A stretch of DNA of 18,529 nt from Muribaculaceae bacterium (GCA_009775265.1 VSPG01000042.1:1-18529), one strand, 5' to 3'; shown: positions 7,798 to 15,991, numbered from the stretch's first letter. Translations and numbers: made by a program. Notes: a model not told the origin generated them from the letters alone.

Positions 7798-8643
7798 TCA
7801 TCTTTGCCCATAACGTACCAGCAGTGAATCATAGGCAGATGTACGGCGAAACTCGTCCAGCCAAACATTAAGGCTATCACGTAGCGCCGGACCGCCTACC
7901 GCCCAACTTTGAAACTGGTTAAACGATACCGGTACCGACACATCAAGCATGGGATAATCGGCAGCCAGACGACGGGCTGTTTTTTCGTCCACTACTGCGC
8001 GTTCTATTTCGCCGGATGCCGTAAGCAGACAAAGGTGCTCCGCCGAATACTCAGGCAACGAATGCACGTAGATGGTGTCGCCAAGTTCCGCCCCAAGATT
8101 TTTAAGTCGGTCGGCATACGGCGACTTCTCCACTATCCATACATGATGGCCGGCAAGTTGCTCCTGCGATGTAATATGGGCGCGTCCAGAACTATCGCGA
8201 AGCTGAACGAGAGCCTGACGTCCTGTATACACGGCGTCTGTCATGTTGTATTCCCGCCGCGTGCGTTCGGTGGCCGGAAGTGCAGCAATCACGACATCGA
8301 ATTTTCCGGAAGATAACCCGTCAAGGGCAAAATGTAATGGTACGAACGGTCTGAATTTTACAGGCTTGCCGTGCATTTCCGACAACATTCTCACTATTTC
8401 ATAATCCAGTCCGCTAATGCTGTCGCCCTTTCTTTGATACAGCAACGGCGACATCTCTATGGCAACGGTCATAGTGTCCCCGTCGGCTTTTTTATCGGCT
8501 TGGGCAAAAACGGCGTCACGGCGATGGCTGCATTGCCCAAGCGCCCACATCATAGCCAATACTACGGTCAACAGACCTATAAGCAATGGCATGCGCCCTT
8601 TAATGGCATGTGGCTTGTCCGGCATTCTTCTATATTCAGACAT
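7798..8643 (-). CDS. Membrane-anchored periplasmic solute-binding domain protein (SBP_bac_3-like)
   Basis: A 281-residue protein with a short basic N-terminus, one membrane segment (residues about 19-36) and then a domain resembling family 3 amino-acid/opine solute-binding proteins, also seen in the N-terminal half of MltF. Supporting stretches are an AIEMSPLLYQ-like opening strand (about 61-70), SGLDYEIVRMLSE at 77-89 and GKFDVVIAALPATERTRREYNMTDAVY at about 113-139, the typical binding-lobe pattern. A Cys follows the membrane segment, but the preceding LGQ does not fit a lipobox, so I read it as an uncleaved anchor. No ABC permease or ATPase and no lytic transglycosylase domain are present, so it is an orphan binding or sensor domain. 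It lies 36 bp downstream of the porin gene with no promoter of its own, so the two are probably cotranscribed. The ligand is unknown. Confidence 0.8.
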   Translation of the reverse strand: MSEYRRMPDKPHAIKGRMPLLIGLLTVVLAMMWALGQCSHRRDAVFAQADKKADGDTMTVAIEMSPLLYQRKGDSISGLDYEIVRMLSEMHGKPVKFRPFVPLHFALDGLSSGKFDVVIAALPATERTRREYNMTDAVYTGRQALVQLRDSSGRAHITSQEQLAGHHVWIVEKSPYADRLKNLGAELGDTIYVHSLPEYSAEHLCLLTASGEIERAVVDEKTARRLAADYPMLDVSVPVSFNQFQSWAVGGPALRDSLNVWLDEFRRTSAYDSLLVRYGQR

Positions 8644-8679
8644 ATTGCGTTTTTATAGAATAACGCCTGTGGTAGTGGC

Positions 8680-10671
8680 TTAGTTGGCAAAGTCAATACT
8701 CAAACCCATCTGAAAGCGTCGTGGATTAAGCGGATAATCCACGACAGAAAAATAATCGTTAGAGAACCATCCCTGATTTACATGACTCATCATCACAAAG
8801 AACCTGGTGCGCCCCAATTTCATGTTTGCATATGCATTCATAAACGGATAGTTGCCGAGCTTCTGTTTGTGCTGGTTGACAAAACTTGCCGTTGCCGGCT
8901 GATATGCCGGCGCGTAATATCTGCTGTACCAGTCGCAGTCAATGCCAAGCTGGACGTGTAGCGTGGCCACACGGAAAAGCAGAAACAGATTGCTGTATAT
9001 TGCAAGTTTAGGAAGCGGAAGAATCTGTTGGTCGGTTGATGTCTGGTACGTAATTGTATTGCGCCAGTTCAGTATTCCAACACGAAAATCCTGTTTAAGT
9101 CGCGCATGCAAGACTTGCACATTCCCTCCATGCTGGCGAGGCATAAAGTCTTCTGCAAAATACACATAATTTTGCAGATTTTTCACTCCGGCGCTCAATG
9201 TCGTGCCGGTGCGGCCGAGATATACCGTTCCGCCGAATGCATATGTCCGTTGTTTGCCGAAATCGTTGTTCCATATAAAATGATTGGAACGATAGTGACG
9301 TAGCAGATATGGTGTTTCTTCGTTCAGGAATTCACCATACGCATGTATACGGAGAGAGTCGCAGAACAGCGGAACGCACGAACGCACATTGCCACGCAGG
9401 CGCAAGTCGCCGGCGACATCGCCTATTATACCCAACTCTCCGGTAGCATCATATGTCAGAGCTGCACCTTTAAGCTTTGTCAGCTGCGCACCTGCCCATG
9501 CAAGATTTTGCGATTCACGTCCTTGCATATCCGCCGCTCCTTCAGGTAGAGGGGTAAGGCCGAGAGTCGGGTCGGAATGGTCAAGTGTGTCCGGAGTCTG
9601 GTTGAAGCGGCGCACCTCATGTGTTATATAGGCAGAAAGCCCGAACGGAGCATATTTATGAAATCCTTCGAGCAACTGGACTCCCAAGGTGTTTGAAAGC
9701 GCCCAATAAGTGGTGCGGTCGTATGTTCCGGCATTACTAAGATAGGTGTTTTGGAAAAAATCATTGGTTTCAGCAGTCGAACCTGCCGTAAAGATGTGTT
9801 TCTGTTCTCTATAATGCAGAGTCCAGACGAAAGATGTTACAGGTACGTAAGTGCGCACAAGCAAAGAGTCCGGCACGTCTTCCAATGAATCAGCCGGTTC
9901 TTCCGTGCGCCAGAATCCTATTTTATAACGGTTGTTAAGCCATAAGTCGGTCCCGACATTACGCGTATGGGCATTGTTGAGGCGTGTTGGGATACTTTTG
10001 GGGTTCACGCTTGTCACACCGCCCTGCACCTCTGCGGGATCAGTTATATAAAGCGGGTCCACAATGCCGCCGTTTTCCTTATTAAGGAGATTATAGTGGT
10101 AAAAATATCCCTGAAACTCGTAACGGTCCCCAATATGCGACCCCGAAAATCCCCATGTCAGGTCGTTAGTGGCCTGATTGGTATATGAACCTTTAGAGTA
10201 CAGATAGTCGAGCATAGCACCGACTTGAGAACGACGATTGATATTACCTGAGAATGTAGCCGTCAGATTATCCTGGCTGTTGTCCCGGCCGCCACCTGTG
10301 GTGTAGCCCAGCAAGGTCATAGGAATACGCGTATTATAAAATTTCCGTGAACGCGGCTTCCATGTGCGCAATGCGTCACCGAGGAAAAACTCGCTGAATG
10401 GCAAGCGCTCGTCGAAAATCATATTTATTCCTTCCGCTCCGAAATTTCCGGTAGTGGCCCATGCGCTGCTGCGAGCCGAAGGTATGGCTGTCTGGTAATA
10501 GTTGTATTCAAGAGTGTCTATACCACACGCTTCACGCAAGCCGAGAGGAGCAAGTGGCTCCCATGCCGTTGGCGGAGGCGTGGCTTCTTTTTTTTCTGAC
10601 GTTTTTTCTGCCGACACTGATGCCGGCAGTATTAATAATATAATGAGTAATGCAATATAAAGCTTGTACAT
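8680..10671 (-). CDS. Putative outer-membrane porin, Bacteroidetes type (Porin_10-like)
   Basis: A 663-residue protein with a clear signal peptide (about residues 1-21, MYKLYIALLIILLILPASVSA, cleavage after SVSA), a charged linker, then a long domain of alternating aromatic and polar residues typical of outer-membrane beta-barrels. It ends in an amphipathic strand with a penultimate-region aromatic (GLSIDFAN). Length, the early LGLREACGIDTLEYNY-like opening and the many FxGxxxYxY strand patterns resemble the Bacteroidetes putative porin family (Pfam Porin_10). This is recognition by eye, not a search. ATG 10671 is the only start that keeps the signal peptide whole. It is divergent from prfA and heads a two-gene unit with the solute-binding protein. 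The -7 box at 10679-10686 leaves a leader of only a few nucleotides. Confidence 0.82.
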   Translation of the reverse strand: MYKLYIALLIILLILPASVSAEKTSEKKEATPPPTAWEPLAPLGLREACGIDTLEYNYYQTAIPSARSSAWATTGNFGAEGINMIFDERLPFSEFFLGDALRTWKPRSRKFYNTRIPMTLLGYTTGGGRDNSQDNLTATFSGNINRRSQVGAMLDYLYSKGSYTNQATNDLTWGFSGSHIGDRYEFQGYFYHYNLLNKENGGIVDPLYITDPAEVQGGVTSVNPKSIPTRLNNAHTRNVGTDLWLNNRYKIGFWRTEEPADSLEDVPDSLLVRTYVPVTSFVWTLHYREQKHIFTAGSTAETNDFFQNTYLSNAGTYDRTTYWALSNTLGVQLLEGFHKYAPFGLSAYITHEVRRFNQTPDTLDHSDPTLGLTPLPEGAADMQGRESQNLAWAGAQLTKLKGAALTYDATGELGIIGDVAGDLRLRGNVRSCVPLFCDSLRIHAYGEFLNEETPYLLRHYRSNHFIWNNDFGKQRTYAFGGTVYLGRTGTTLSAGVKNLQNYVYFAEDFMPRQHGGNVQVLHARLKQDFRVGILNWRNTITYQTSTDQQILPLPKLAIYSNLFLLFRVATLHVQLGIDCDWYSRYYAPAYQPATASFVNQHKQKLGNYPFMNAYANMKLGRTRFFVMMSHVNQGWFSNDYFSVVDYPLNPRRFQMGLSIDFAN

Positions 10672-10678
10672 ACGGGCG

Positions 10679-10686
10679 CAAAGTTA
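10679..10686 (-). promoter_or_regulatory. -7 box of the porin gene
   Basis: TAACTTTG on the minus strand matches TAnnTTTG. Only seven bases separate it from the porin ATG (10671), so the mRNA should have a leader of a few nucleotides or none. The best TTG upstream (10711-10709) is 22 bp away, one over the usual range. Confidence 0.65.
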
Positions 10687-10698
10687 CTACTTTTTTCG

Positions 10699-10706
10699 TA
10701 TCTTTG
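10699..10706 (+). promoter_or_regulatory. -7 box of prfA
   Basis: TATCTTTG matches TAnnTTTG. The predicted start is near 10710, giving a leader of about 17 nt to the ATG at 10727. No -33 TTG is visible at the right distance; that position is occupied by the opposing porin -7 box. Confidence 0.68.
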
Positions 10707-10726
10707 CACAAAATTATAACAAACGA

Positions 10727-11836
10727 ATGGCCGATACATCTTTGCTAACTCGCCTCGACGGCATTGAAGCCCGATTTGAAGAGGTCGCGACTCTTATAAC
10801 CGCTCCCGATGTCATTGCCGACATGAAGCGCTACGTGCGACTCACAAAAGAATATAAAGAACTGCAACGCCTGACAGAGGCCACTGCCCGCTATCGCTCG
10901 TTGCTTGCCGACATCGACGACAGTCGCGAACTGCTTGAATCGGAAAGCGACCCTGAGCTAAGACAGATGGCACGCGAGCAGCTGGACAATGCACAGCAGG
11001 CCATACCGGCAATGGAGGAGGACATAAAACTTCTGCTTATACCCGCCGACCCTGAAGACGGCAAGAATGCCATACTTGAGATACGCGGCGGAACAGGAGG
11101 CGACGAAGCAGCCATATTTGCCGGCGACCTTTGCAAAATGTATATCCGATTCTGCGAAAGCCGGGGATGGACTGTAGCCATTACCTCAGCAAGCGAAGGA
11201 GCTGCGGGAGGATATAAAGAAGTCGTGTTAAGCGTCACAGGTGACGGCGTTTACGGCATACTGAAATACGAAAGTGGGGTACACCGTGTGCAACGCGTGC
11301 CCGCAACCGAGACACAAGGCCGCGTGCACACTTCGGCTGCCACTGTTGCAGTTCTGCCCGAAGCAGAGCCTTTTGACGTAGAAATAAACGAAGGTGAAAT
11401 AAAGTGGGACACTTTCCGCTCCGGGGGCGCCGGCGGACAGAATGTGAACAAAGTCGAGTCAGGCGTACGCCTTCGCTATATGTGGCGCAACCCCAACACA
11501 GGAGAAACAGAGGAAATACTCATAGAGTGCACCGAGACACGCGACCAGCCTAAGAACAAAGAGCGCGCGTTAAGCCGCCTGCGCACGTTTATCTATGACA
11601 AGGAGCACCAAAAGTATATAGACGACATTGCTTCGCGACGGAAGACCATGGTAAGCACCGGCGACCGCTCGGCAAAAATACGCACATATAATTATCCGCA
11701 AGGACGCATAACCGACCACCGCATCAACTACACAATATATAATCTGCAGGCTTTCATGAACGGAGAAATCCAAGATGTAATAGACCATCTGACAATTGCC
11801 GAAAATGCGGAGAAACTGAAAGCATCGGAACTTTAA
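10727..11836 (+). CDS. prfA: Peptide chain release factor 1 (RF1)
   Basis: Recognises UAA and UAG stop codons in the ribosomal A site and triggers hydrolysis of peptidyl-tRNA. The 369-residue product has the RF1 stop-codon-reading tripeptide PAT at residues 192-194 (within HRVQRVPATETQGRVHTSA) and the catalytic GGQ at 236-238 (SGGAGGQNVNKVESGVRL), followed by the STGDRSAKIRTYNYPQGRITDHR segment. PAT rather than SPF makes it RF1, not RF2. The start is ATG 10727 (MADTSLLTRLDG), which is family-like. An in-frame ATG at 10664 lies upstream of the -7 box and overlaps the porin start, so it is rejected. It is divergent from the porin gene, followed by a 123-bp gap with no terminator hairpin, then pgk. 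Confidence 0.96.
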   Translation: MADTSLLTRLDGIEARFEEVATLITAPDVIADMKRYVRLTKEYKELQRLTEATARYRSLLADIDDSRELLESESDPELRQMAREQLDNAQQAIPAMEEDIKLLLIPADPEDGKNAILEIRGGTGGDEAAIFAGDLCKMYIRFCESRGWTVAITSASEGAAGGYKEVVLSVTGDGVYGILKYESGVHRVQRVPATETQGRVHTSAATVAVLPEAEPFDVEINEGEIKWDTFRSGGAGGQNVNKVESGVRLRYMWRNPNTGETEEILIECTETRDQPKNKERALSRLRTFIYDKEHQKYIDDIASRRKTMVSTGDRSAKIRTYNYPQGRITDHRINYTIYNLQAFMNGEIQDVIDHLTIAENAEKLKASEL

Positions 11837-11882
11837 GCGGAGATTTAGTGCAATTTAACGGAGGATTATGGATTTTTTTCGT

Positions 11883-11890
11883 TAATTTTG
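11883..11890 (+). promoter_or_regulatory. -7 box of pgk
   Basis: TAATTTTG fits TAnnTTTG and lies 69 bp before the pgk ATG, giving a leader of about 65 nt. The predicted start, about 3-8 bases downstream, falls at or within the hairpin at 11893-11912. No -33 TTG is evident. Confidence 0.65.
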
Positions 11891-11892
11891 CC

Positions 11893-11912
11893 ACGTGTCT
11901 CAAAAGACACGT
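11893..11912 (+). promoter_or_regulatory. Perfect hairpin/dyad at the predicted 5' end of pgk mRNA
   Basis: ACGTGTCT, loop CAAA, AGACACGT: an uninterrupted 8-bp stem with a 4-nt loop, starting 3 bp after the -7 box. It has no U-tract, so it is not a terminator. It may be a 5'-terminal stabilising stem-loop in the mRNA, or a DNA operator overlapping the transcription start. Confidence 0.6.
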
Positions 11913-11959
11913 CCAAAAGGAATCAACAACAATAATATACTGTTAATTTTCATATCGTT

Positions 11960-13207
11960 ATGACTATCGACAACTTCAATTTCGCCGACAAAAAGGCAAT
12001 TGTACGTGTAGACTTCAACGTGCCTCTTGATGAGAACGGTCATGTCACCGACGACACCCGAATCCGCGGTGCACTCCCTACCCTCAAGAAAATTTTGGCC
12101 GATGGCGGAAGCCTTATTCTCATGTCGCATATGGGGAAACCCAAAGGGAAAGTAAATCCCAAATTTTCCCTTGCCCAGATTAAGGACGATGTGGCTAAAG
12201 CCCTCGGCACCGATGTCAAGTTTGCCCCTGATTGTGCAAACGCCGACGAAGCTGCCGCAAACCTTAAGCCCGGCGAAGTTCTCCTGCTCGAAAACCTCCG
12301 TTTCTATCCTGAGGAAGAAGGCAAACCCGTAGGCATCGACAAAGAAGACCCTGCCTACGACGCAGCAAAAAAAGAAATGAAAGAGCGTCAGAAGACGTTT
12401 GCGAAGAAACTCGCCTCGTACGCCGACGTTTATGTGAACGACGCATTCGGAACCGCACACCGCAAACACGCCTCTACTGCAGTAGTGGCCGATTCTTTTG
12501 ATGCCGACCACAAGATGCTCGGCTACCTCATGGAAAAAGAAGTACAGGCTGTGGACAACATTCTCAGCGACATCAAACGTCCGTTCACCGCTATTATGGG
12601 TGGCTCCAAAGTGTCGACCAAAATCGGCATCATCGAGAACCTCATGGACAAAGTGGACAATCTCATCCTTTGCGGCGGCATGACATACACTTTCGCAAAG
12701 GCTCTTGGCGGAAATATCGGCCAATCGCTTTGCGAAAACGACAAACTCGACCTTGCCCTTGACATCATGAAACAGGCCAAGGAAAAAGGCGTAAACCTCG
12801 TTCTCGGCGTGGACTGCATCGCAGCCGACGCATTCAGCAACGATGCCAACACCCAGGTATGCTCCGTAATGGAAATTCCTGAAGGTTGGGAAGGCGTCGA
12901 CGCCGGTCCCGAAACCCGCAAGAAATTTGCCGACAATATCCGTGGCGCCAAGACCATACTTTGGAATGGTCCTGCAGGAGTGTTCGAGTTCGACAACTTC
13001 GCAGCAGGCAGCCGCGCTATCGCGGAAGCCATTGTGGAAGCCACTCAGAATGGCGCATTCTCCCTCGTGGGCGGTGGCGACTCCGTTGCATGCGTCAATA
13101 AGTTCGGCCTTGCCGACTCCGTAAGCTATGTCAGCACCGGCGGTGGCGCCCTTCTCGAAGCCATAGAAGGAAAAGTGCTTCCCGGCATCGCGGCTATCAA
13201 GGGATAA
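11960..13207 (+). CDS. pgk: Phosphoglycerate kinase
   Basis: Transfers the acyl phosphate of 1,3-bisphosphoglycerate to ADP, the first ATP-yielding step of cytoplasmic glycolysis. The 415-residue product shows the N-terminal VRVDFNVPL signature (residues about 15-23), the LMSHMGKPKG substrate-loop region (about 54-63), the NDAFGTAHRKHAS motif near the hinge, LGGSKVSTK-like IMGGSKVSTKI in the nucleotide half, and the C-terminal VGGGDSVA (about 370-377) and STGGGALLE motifs. The ATG at 11960 is preceded by an A/T-rich leader without Shine-Dalgarno and gives the canonical start MTIDNFNFADKKAIVRVDFN. The gene has its own promoter and a strong terminator at 13226-13260, so it looks monocistronic. 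Confidence 0.97.
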   Translation: MTIDNFNFADKKAIVRVDFNVPLDENGHVTDDTRIRGALPTLKKILADGGSLILMSHMGKPKGKVNPKFSLAQIKDDVAKALGTDVKFAPDCANADEAAANLKPGEVLLLENLRFYPEEEGKPVGIDKEDPAYDAAKKEMKERQKTFAKKLASYADVYVNDAFGTAHRKHASTAVVADSFDADHKMLGYLMEKEVQAVDNILSDIKRPFTAIMGGSKVSTKIGIIENLMDKVDNLILCGGMTYTFAKALGGNIGQSLCENDKLDLALDIMKQAKEKGVNLVLGVDCIAADAFSNDANTQVCSVMEIPEGWEGVDAGPETRKKFADNIRGAKTILWNGPAGVFEFDNFAAGSRAIAEAIVEATQNGAFSLVGGGDSVACVNKFGLADSVSYVSTGGGALLEAIEGKVLPGIAAIKG

Positions 13208-13225
13208 TACCTATAAACCAATACA

Positions 13226-13260
13226 AAAAGAGTGGCAGCCGCTATGGCCGCCACTCTTTT
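13226..13260 (+). terminator. pgk intrinsic terminator, overlapping the speA -33 element
   Basis: An 11-bp stem, AAAAGAGTGGC (13226-13236) with GCCACTCTTTT (13250-13260), loop of 13 nt, begins about 18 bp after the pgk stop. The A/T ends of the stem supply the U-tract. The last T residues of the hairpin also form the TTTTG used as the speA -33 element. Confidence 0.88.
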
Positions 13261-13288
13261 GTAATATCAAGTATTTTCGCTACATTTG
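13257..13288 (+). promoter_or_regulatory. Promoter of speA
   Basis: TTTTG (13257-13261) and TACATTTG (13281-13288) are 19 bp apart, matching the Bacteroidetes -33/-7 consensus. The predicted start is near 13292, about 29 nt before the speA ATG at 13321. Confidence 0.82.
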
Positions 13289-13320
13289 CATAGAATTTAA
13301 CCGCAAAAGATTATTAGCCG

Positions 13321-15219
13321 ATGAGAAAATGGCGTATTGAGGACAGCGCAGAATTGTACAATATCGCAGGATGGGGACGCAACTATTTCTCCATCAATGA
13401 AAAAGGGCATGTGGCAGTGACGCCGCGTGAAGGCTGTGCCTCGGTGGACATAAAAGAGGTGCTTGACGAACTTCAGGTACGCGATATTTCGTCGCCTGTT
13501 CTTTTGCGTTTTCCTGACATTCTCGACAACCGTATCGAGAAAATCAGCAACTGCTTCAAGCAGGCTGCTTCCTCTTATGATTATGAGGGCCAGAATTTCA
13601 TGATTTACCCTATAAAAGTAAATCAAATGCGTCCGGTCGTGGAGGAAATCGTCACATACGGCAAAAAATTCAATATCGGCCTGGAGGCCGGCTCCAAGCC
13701 TGAACTACACGCCGTTTTGGCCACAAATATCGCAGACAACGCATTGGTGATATGCAATGGTTATAAAGATGAAAGCTACATAGAGCTTGCACTGCTTGCT
13801 CAAAAAATGGGTCGACGCATCTATCTTGTAGTGGAAAAAATCAATGAATTGCGTCTTATAGCCGATGTGGCCAGGCGCATAAAAGTGCGCCCTAATTTAG
13901 GCATACGGATTAAACTTTCAAGTTCCGGTTCCGGAAAATGGGAGGAAAGCGGCGGCGACCAGTCGAAATTCGGACTTAACAGTTCTGAATTGCTTGAAGC
14001 CATAGACTTCATGCAGCGTCGTGAAATGATGGATTGTCTCAAGTTGATACATTTCCATATAGGCAGTCAGATTACAAAAATTCGCCGCATAAAGAATGCT
14101 CTGCGCGAGGCAATGCAGTTCTACGCGCAGTTGAGTAAACTGGGATTCGACATCGACTTTGTAGACATTGGAGGAGGACTCGGTGTAGACTATGACGGCA
14201 CCCGCAGCTCTGCCAGCGAAAGTTCGATGAACTATTCCATTCAGGAATATGCCAATGACGCCGTGTCTTCGCTTGTGGATGTATGTACTAAAAACTCTCT
14301 GAAACAGCCCAACATAATCACTGAAAGCGGACGCTCGCTAACGGCCCACCACTCCATACTTATATTCGAGGTGCTTGAAACAACGCAGCTGCCTGTATGG
14401 CGCGACAACGAGGAGTTGAGCGAAAATGCCCACGAATTGTCAAGGGAACTATATAATATATGGGACCGCCTTGACCAGACCAGTATGTTTGAAAGCTGGC
14501 ATGACGCCCTGCAGATACGCGAGGAGGCGCTTGACCTGTTCAGTCTCGGCTTGCTCGACCTCCGCACGCGTGCCCAAATTGAAAAACTTTTTTGGAGCAT
14601 AGCCCGCGAAGTCGGCGAACTGGCCGGAGGTATGAAACACGCGCCGGATGAGTTGCGCAAGATTTCCCGCATGATTCCCGACAAGTATTTCTGCAATTTC
14701 TCTCTTTTTCAATCGCTGCCGGACACATGGGCCATAGACCAGATGTTCCCTATTATCCCGATTTCACGCCTTGACGAGAAGCCGACACGCACATGCACCA
14801 TCCAGGACATCACCTGCGACAGCGACGGCAAAATAAACCACTTCATTTCAGCACAGGGCGTTCAGCCTGACCTGCCCGTACATTCCGTAAAGCCGGGCGA
14901 GCCGTACTACATCGGGGTGTTCTTAGTTGGTGCATATCAGGAAATCTTGGGTGACATGCACAACCTTTTCGGCGACACCAATGCCGTGCACATCAGCGTA
15001 TACAAAGACCATTACGAAATCGACCAGCTGATAGACGGAGAGACTGTCGCAGAAGTGCTTGACTATGTTCAGTTTTCGCCCAAAAAGCTTGTACGCAACG
15101 TGGAAACCTGGGTTACGGCATCCATGAAAGCAGGTTCAATAACGCCTGAAGAAGGCCGAGACTTCGTAAGCACATATCGTGCCGGCCTATACGGCTACAC
15201 CTATCTTGAGAAAGACTGA
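13321..15219 (+). CDS. speA: Biosynthetic arginine decarboxylase
   Basis: A PLP-dependent enzyme that converts arginine to agmatine, the entry step to putrescine/spermidine synthesis. The 632-residue length matches the long biosynthetic (SpeA, alanine-racemase-fold) enzyme rather than the acid-inducible AdiA type. Landmarks are the PLP lysine in YPIKVNQ (Lys99), HFHIGS at 244-249, the PLP-phosphate glycine loop DIGGGLGVDYDG at 282-293, and the C-terminal catalytic cysteine motif DITCDSDG (Cys499). The ATG at 13321 follows a strong promoter that shares DNA with the pgk terminator. The stop is immediately followed by the truA start, so truA is probably expressed from the speA promoter. The functional link between the two is not obvious. 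Confidence 0.96.
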   Translation: MRKWRIEDSAELYNIAGWGRNYFSINEKGHVAVTPREGCASVDIKEVLDELQVRDISSPVLLRFPDILDNRIEKISNCFKQAASSYDYEGQNFMIYPIKVNQMRPVVEEIVTYGKKFNIGLEAGSKPELHAVLATNIADNALVICNGYKDESYIELALLAQKMGRRIYLVVEKINELRLIADVARRIKVRPNLGIRIKLSSSGSGKWEESGGDQSKFGLNSSELLEAIDFMQRREMMDCLKLIHFHIGSQITKIRRIKNALREAMQFYAQLSKLGFDIDFVDIGGGLGVDYDGTRSSASESSMNYSIQEYANDAVSSLVDVCTKNSLKQPNIITESGRSLTAHHSILIFEVLETTQLPVWRDNEELSENAHELSRELYNIWDRLDQTSMFESWHDALQIREEALDLFSLGLLDLRTRAQIEKLFWSIAREVGELAGGMKHAPDELRKISRMIPDKYFCNFSLFQSLPDTWAIDQMFPIIPISRLDEKPTRTCTIQDITCDSDGKINHFISAQGVQPDLPVHSVKPGEPYYIGVFLVGAYQEILGDMHNLFGDTNAVHISVYKDHYEIDQLIDGETVAEVLDYVQFSPKKLVRNVETWVTASMKAGSITPEEGRDFVSTYRAGLYGYTYLEKD

Positions 15220-15220
15220 C

Positions 15221-15991
15221 GTGCGTTACTTCCTCGACATTTCCTATCGTGGCGCTGCATTCCATGGCTGGCAGCGCCAGCCGGATGACATGTCGGTGCA
15301 GCAATGCCTTGAAGAAGCATTCTCCAAAGCACTGCGTCTTAATATAGCCGTCACGGGTGCAGGACGCACGGATGCAGGCGTAAATGCGCAGCGGATGGTT
15401 GCGCATGCCGACCTTCCCGACGATATATGCGCGCCCACCCTCCTCCGAGCCGTGAACTCCATGGCAGGAAAGGACATAGCGGTACATTCAATCACGCCTG
15501 TACATGACGGCGCCCATGCCCGTTTCGACGCCACGGAACGTTGCTACCGTTACTATGCGCACACATCAAAAAATCCGTTTATACGCGAATTGTCATGGCA
15601 GGCATCTCCAAAGTTGGATTTCGAGGCCATGAACGAAGCCGCATCATTATTGCTCGGATGCCGCGACTTCACCTCTTTTGCAAAATTGCATAGCGACGCC
15701 CGAACAAACATATGCGACTTACGCGAAGCGGCATGGCATCGCACAGCTGCCGACCGATGGTATTTCGAGATTAAAGCAGACCGATTCCTGCGCAATATGG
15801 TTCGTGCAGTGGTAGGAACACTTGTCGATGTCGGTCGTGGTAAAATATCCCCGCAAGGCGTTCTATCAATACTTGAAGCCTCAGACCGATGCGCTGCCGG
15901 CACATCCATGCCGGCCCACGCATTATATCTTTGGGACGTCAGCTACGACTATTGGAAAGCTCCCGAAGCCGATTCTGAAGACGGGCTGTGA
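15221..15991 (+). CDS. truA: tRNA pseudouridine(38-40) synthase
   Basis: Isomerises uridines 38-40 in the anticodon stem-loop of many tRNAs. The 256-residue product has the TruA catalytic motif GAGRTDAGVNA (Asp51) and an RFLRNMVRAVVGTLVDVG-like C-terminal motif. I place the start at GTG 15221, one base after the speA stop, because it yields the family-typical N-terminus (RYFLDISYRG). An ATG at 15179 would add 14 residues that merely read over the speA end. Its 3' end overlaps the convergent radical SAM gene by 53 bp, so there is no room for a terminator between them. Confidence 0.93.
   Translation: MRYFLDISYRGAAFHGWQRQPDDMSVQQCLEEAFSKALRLNIAVTGAGRTDAGVNAQRMVAHADLPDDICAPTLLRAVNSMAGKDIAVHSITPVHDGAHARFDATERCYRYYAHTSKNPFIRELSWQASPKLDFEAMNEAASLLLGCRDFTSFAKLHSDARTNICDLREAAWHRTAADRWYFEIKADRFLRNMVRAVVGTLVDVGRGKISPQGVLSILEASDRCAAGTSMPAHALYLWDVSYDYWKAPEADSEDGL

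Noticed and set aside
8521..8540. Lipobox in the solute-binding protein
   Set aside because: The Cys is preceded by LGQ, and Gln at -1 does not fit the [GAS]C rule, so a transmembrane anchor is the better reading.
8647..8666. GCGTT/AACGC hairpin between the porin and the solute-binding protein
   Set aside because: A five-bp stem with a ten-base loop and no U-tract is too weak to call a terminator or processing site.
11900..12724. A 274-residue open frame antisense to pgk
   Set aside because: It lies wholly opposite a firmly identified pgk and its leader, its translation is low-complexity (Phe/His/Val-rich) with no family resemblance, and it is explained by pgk codon bias.
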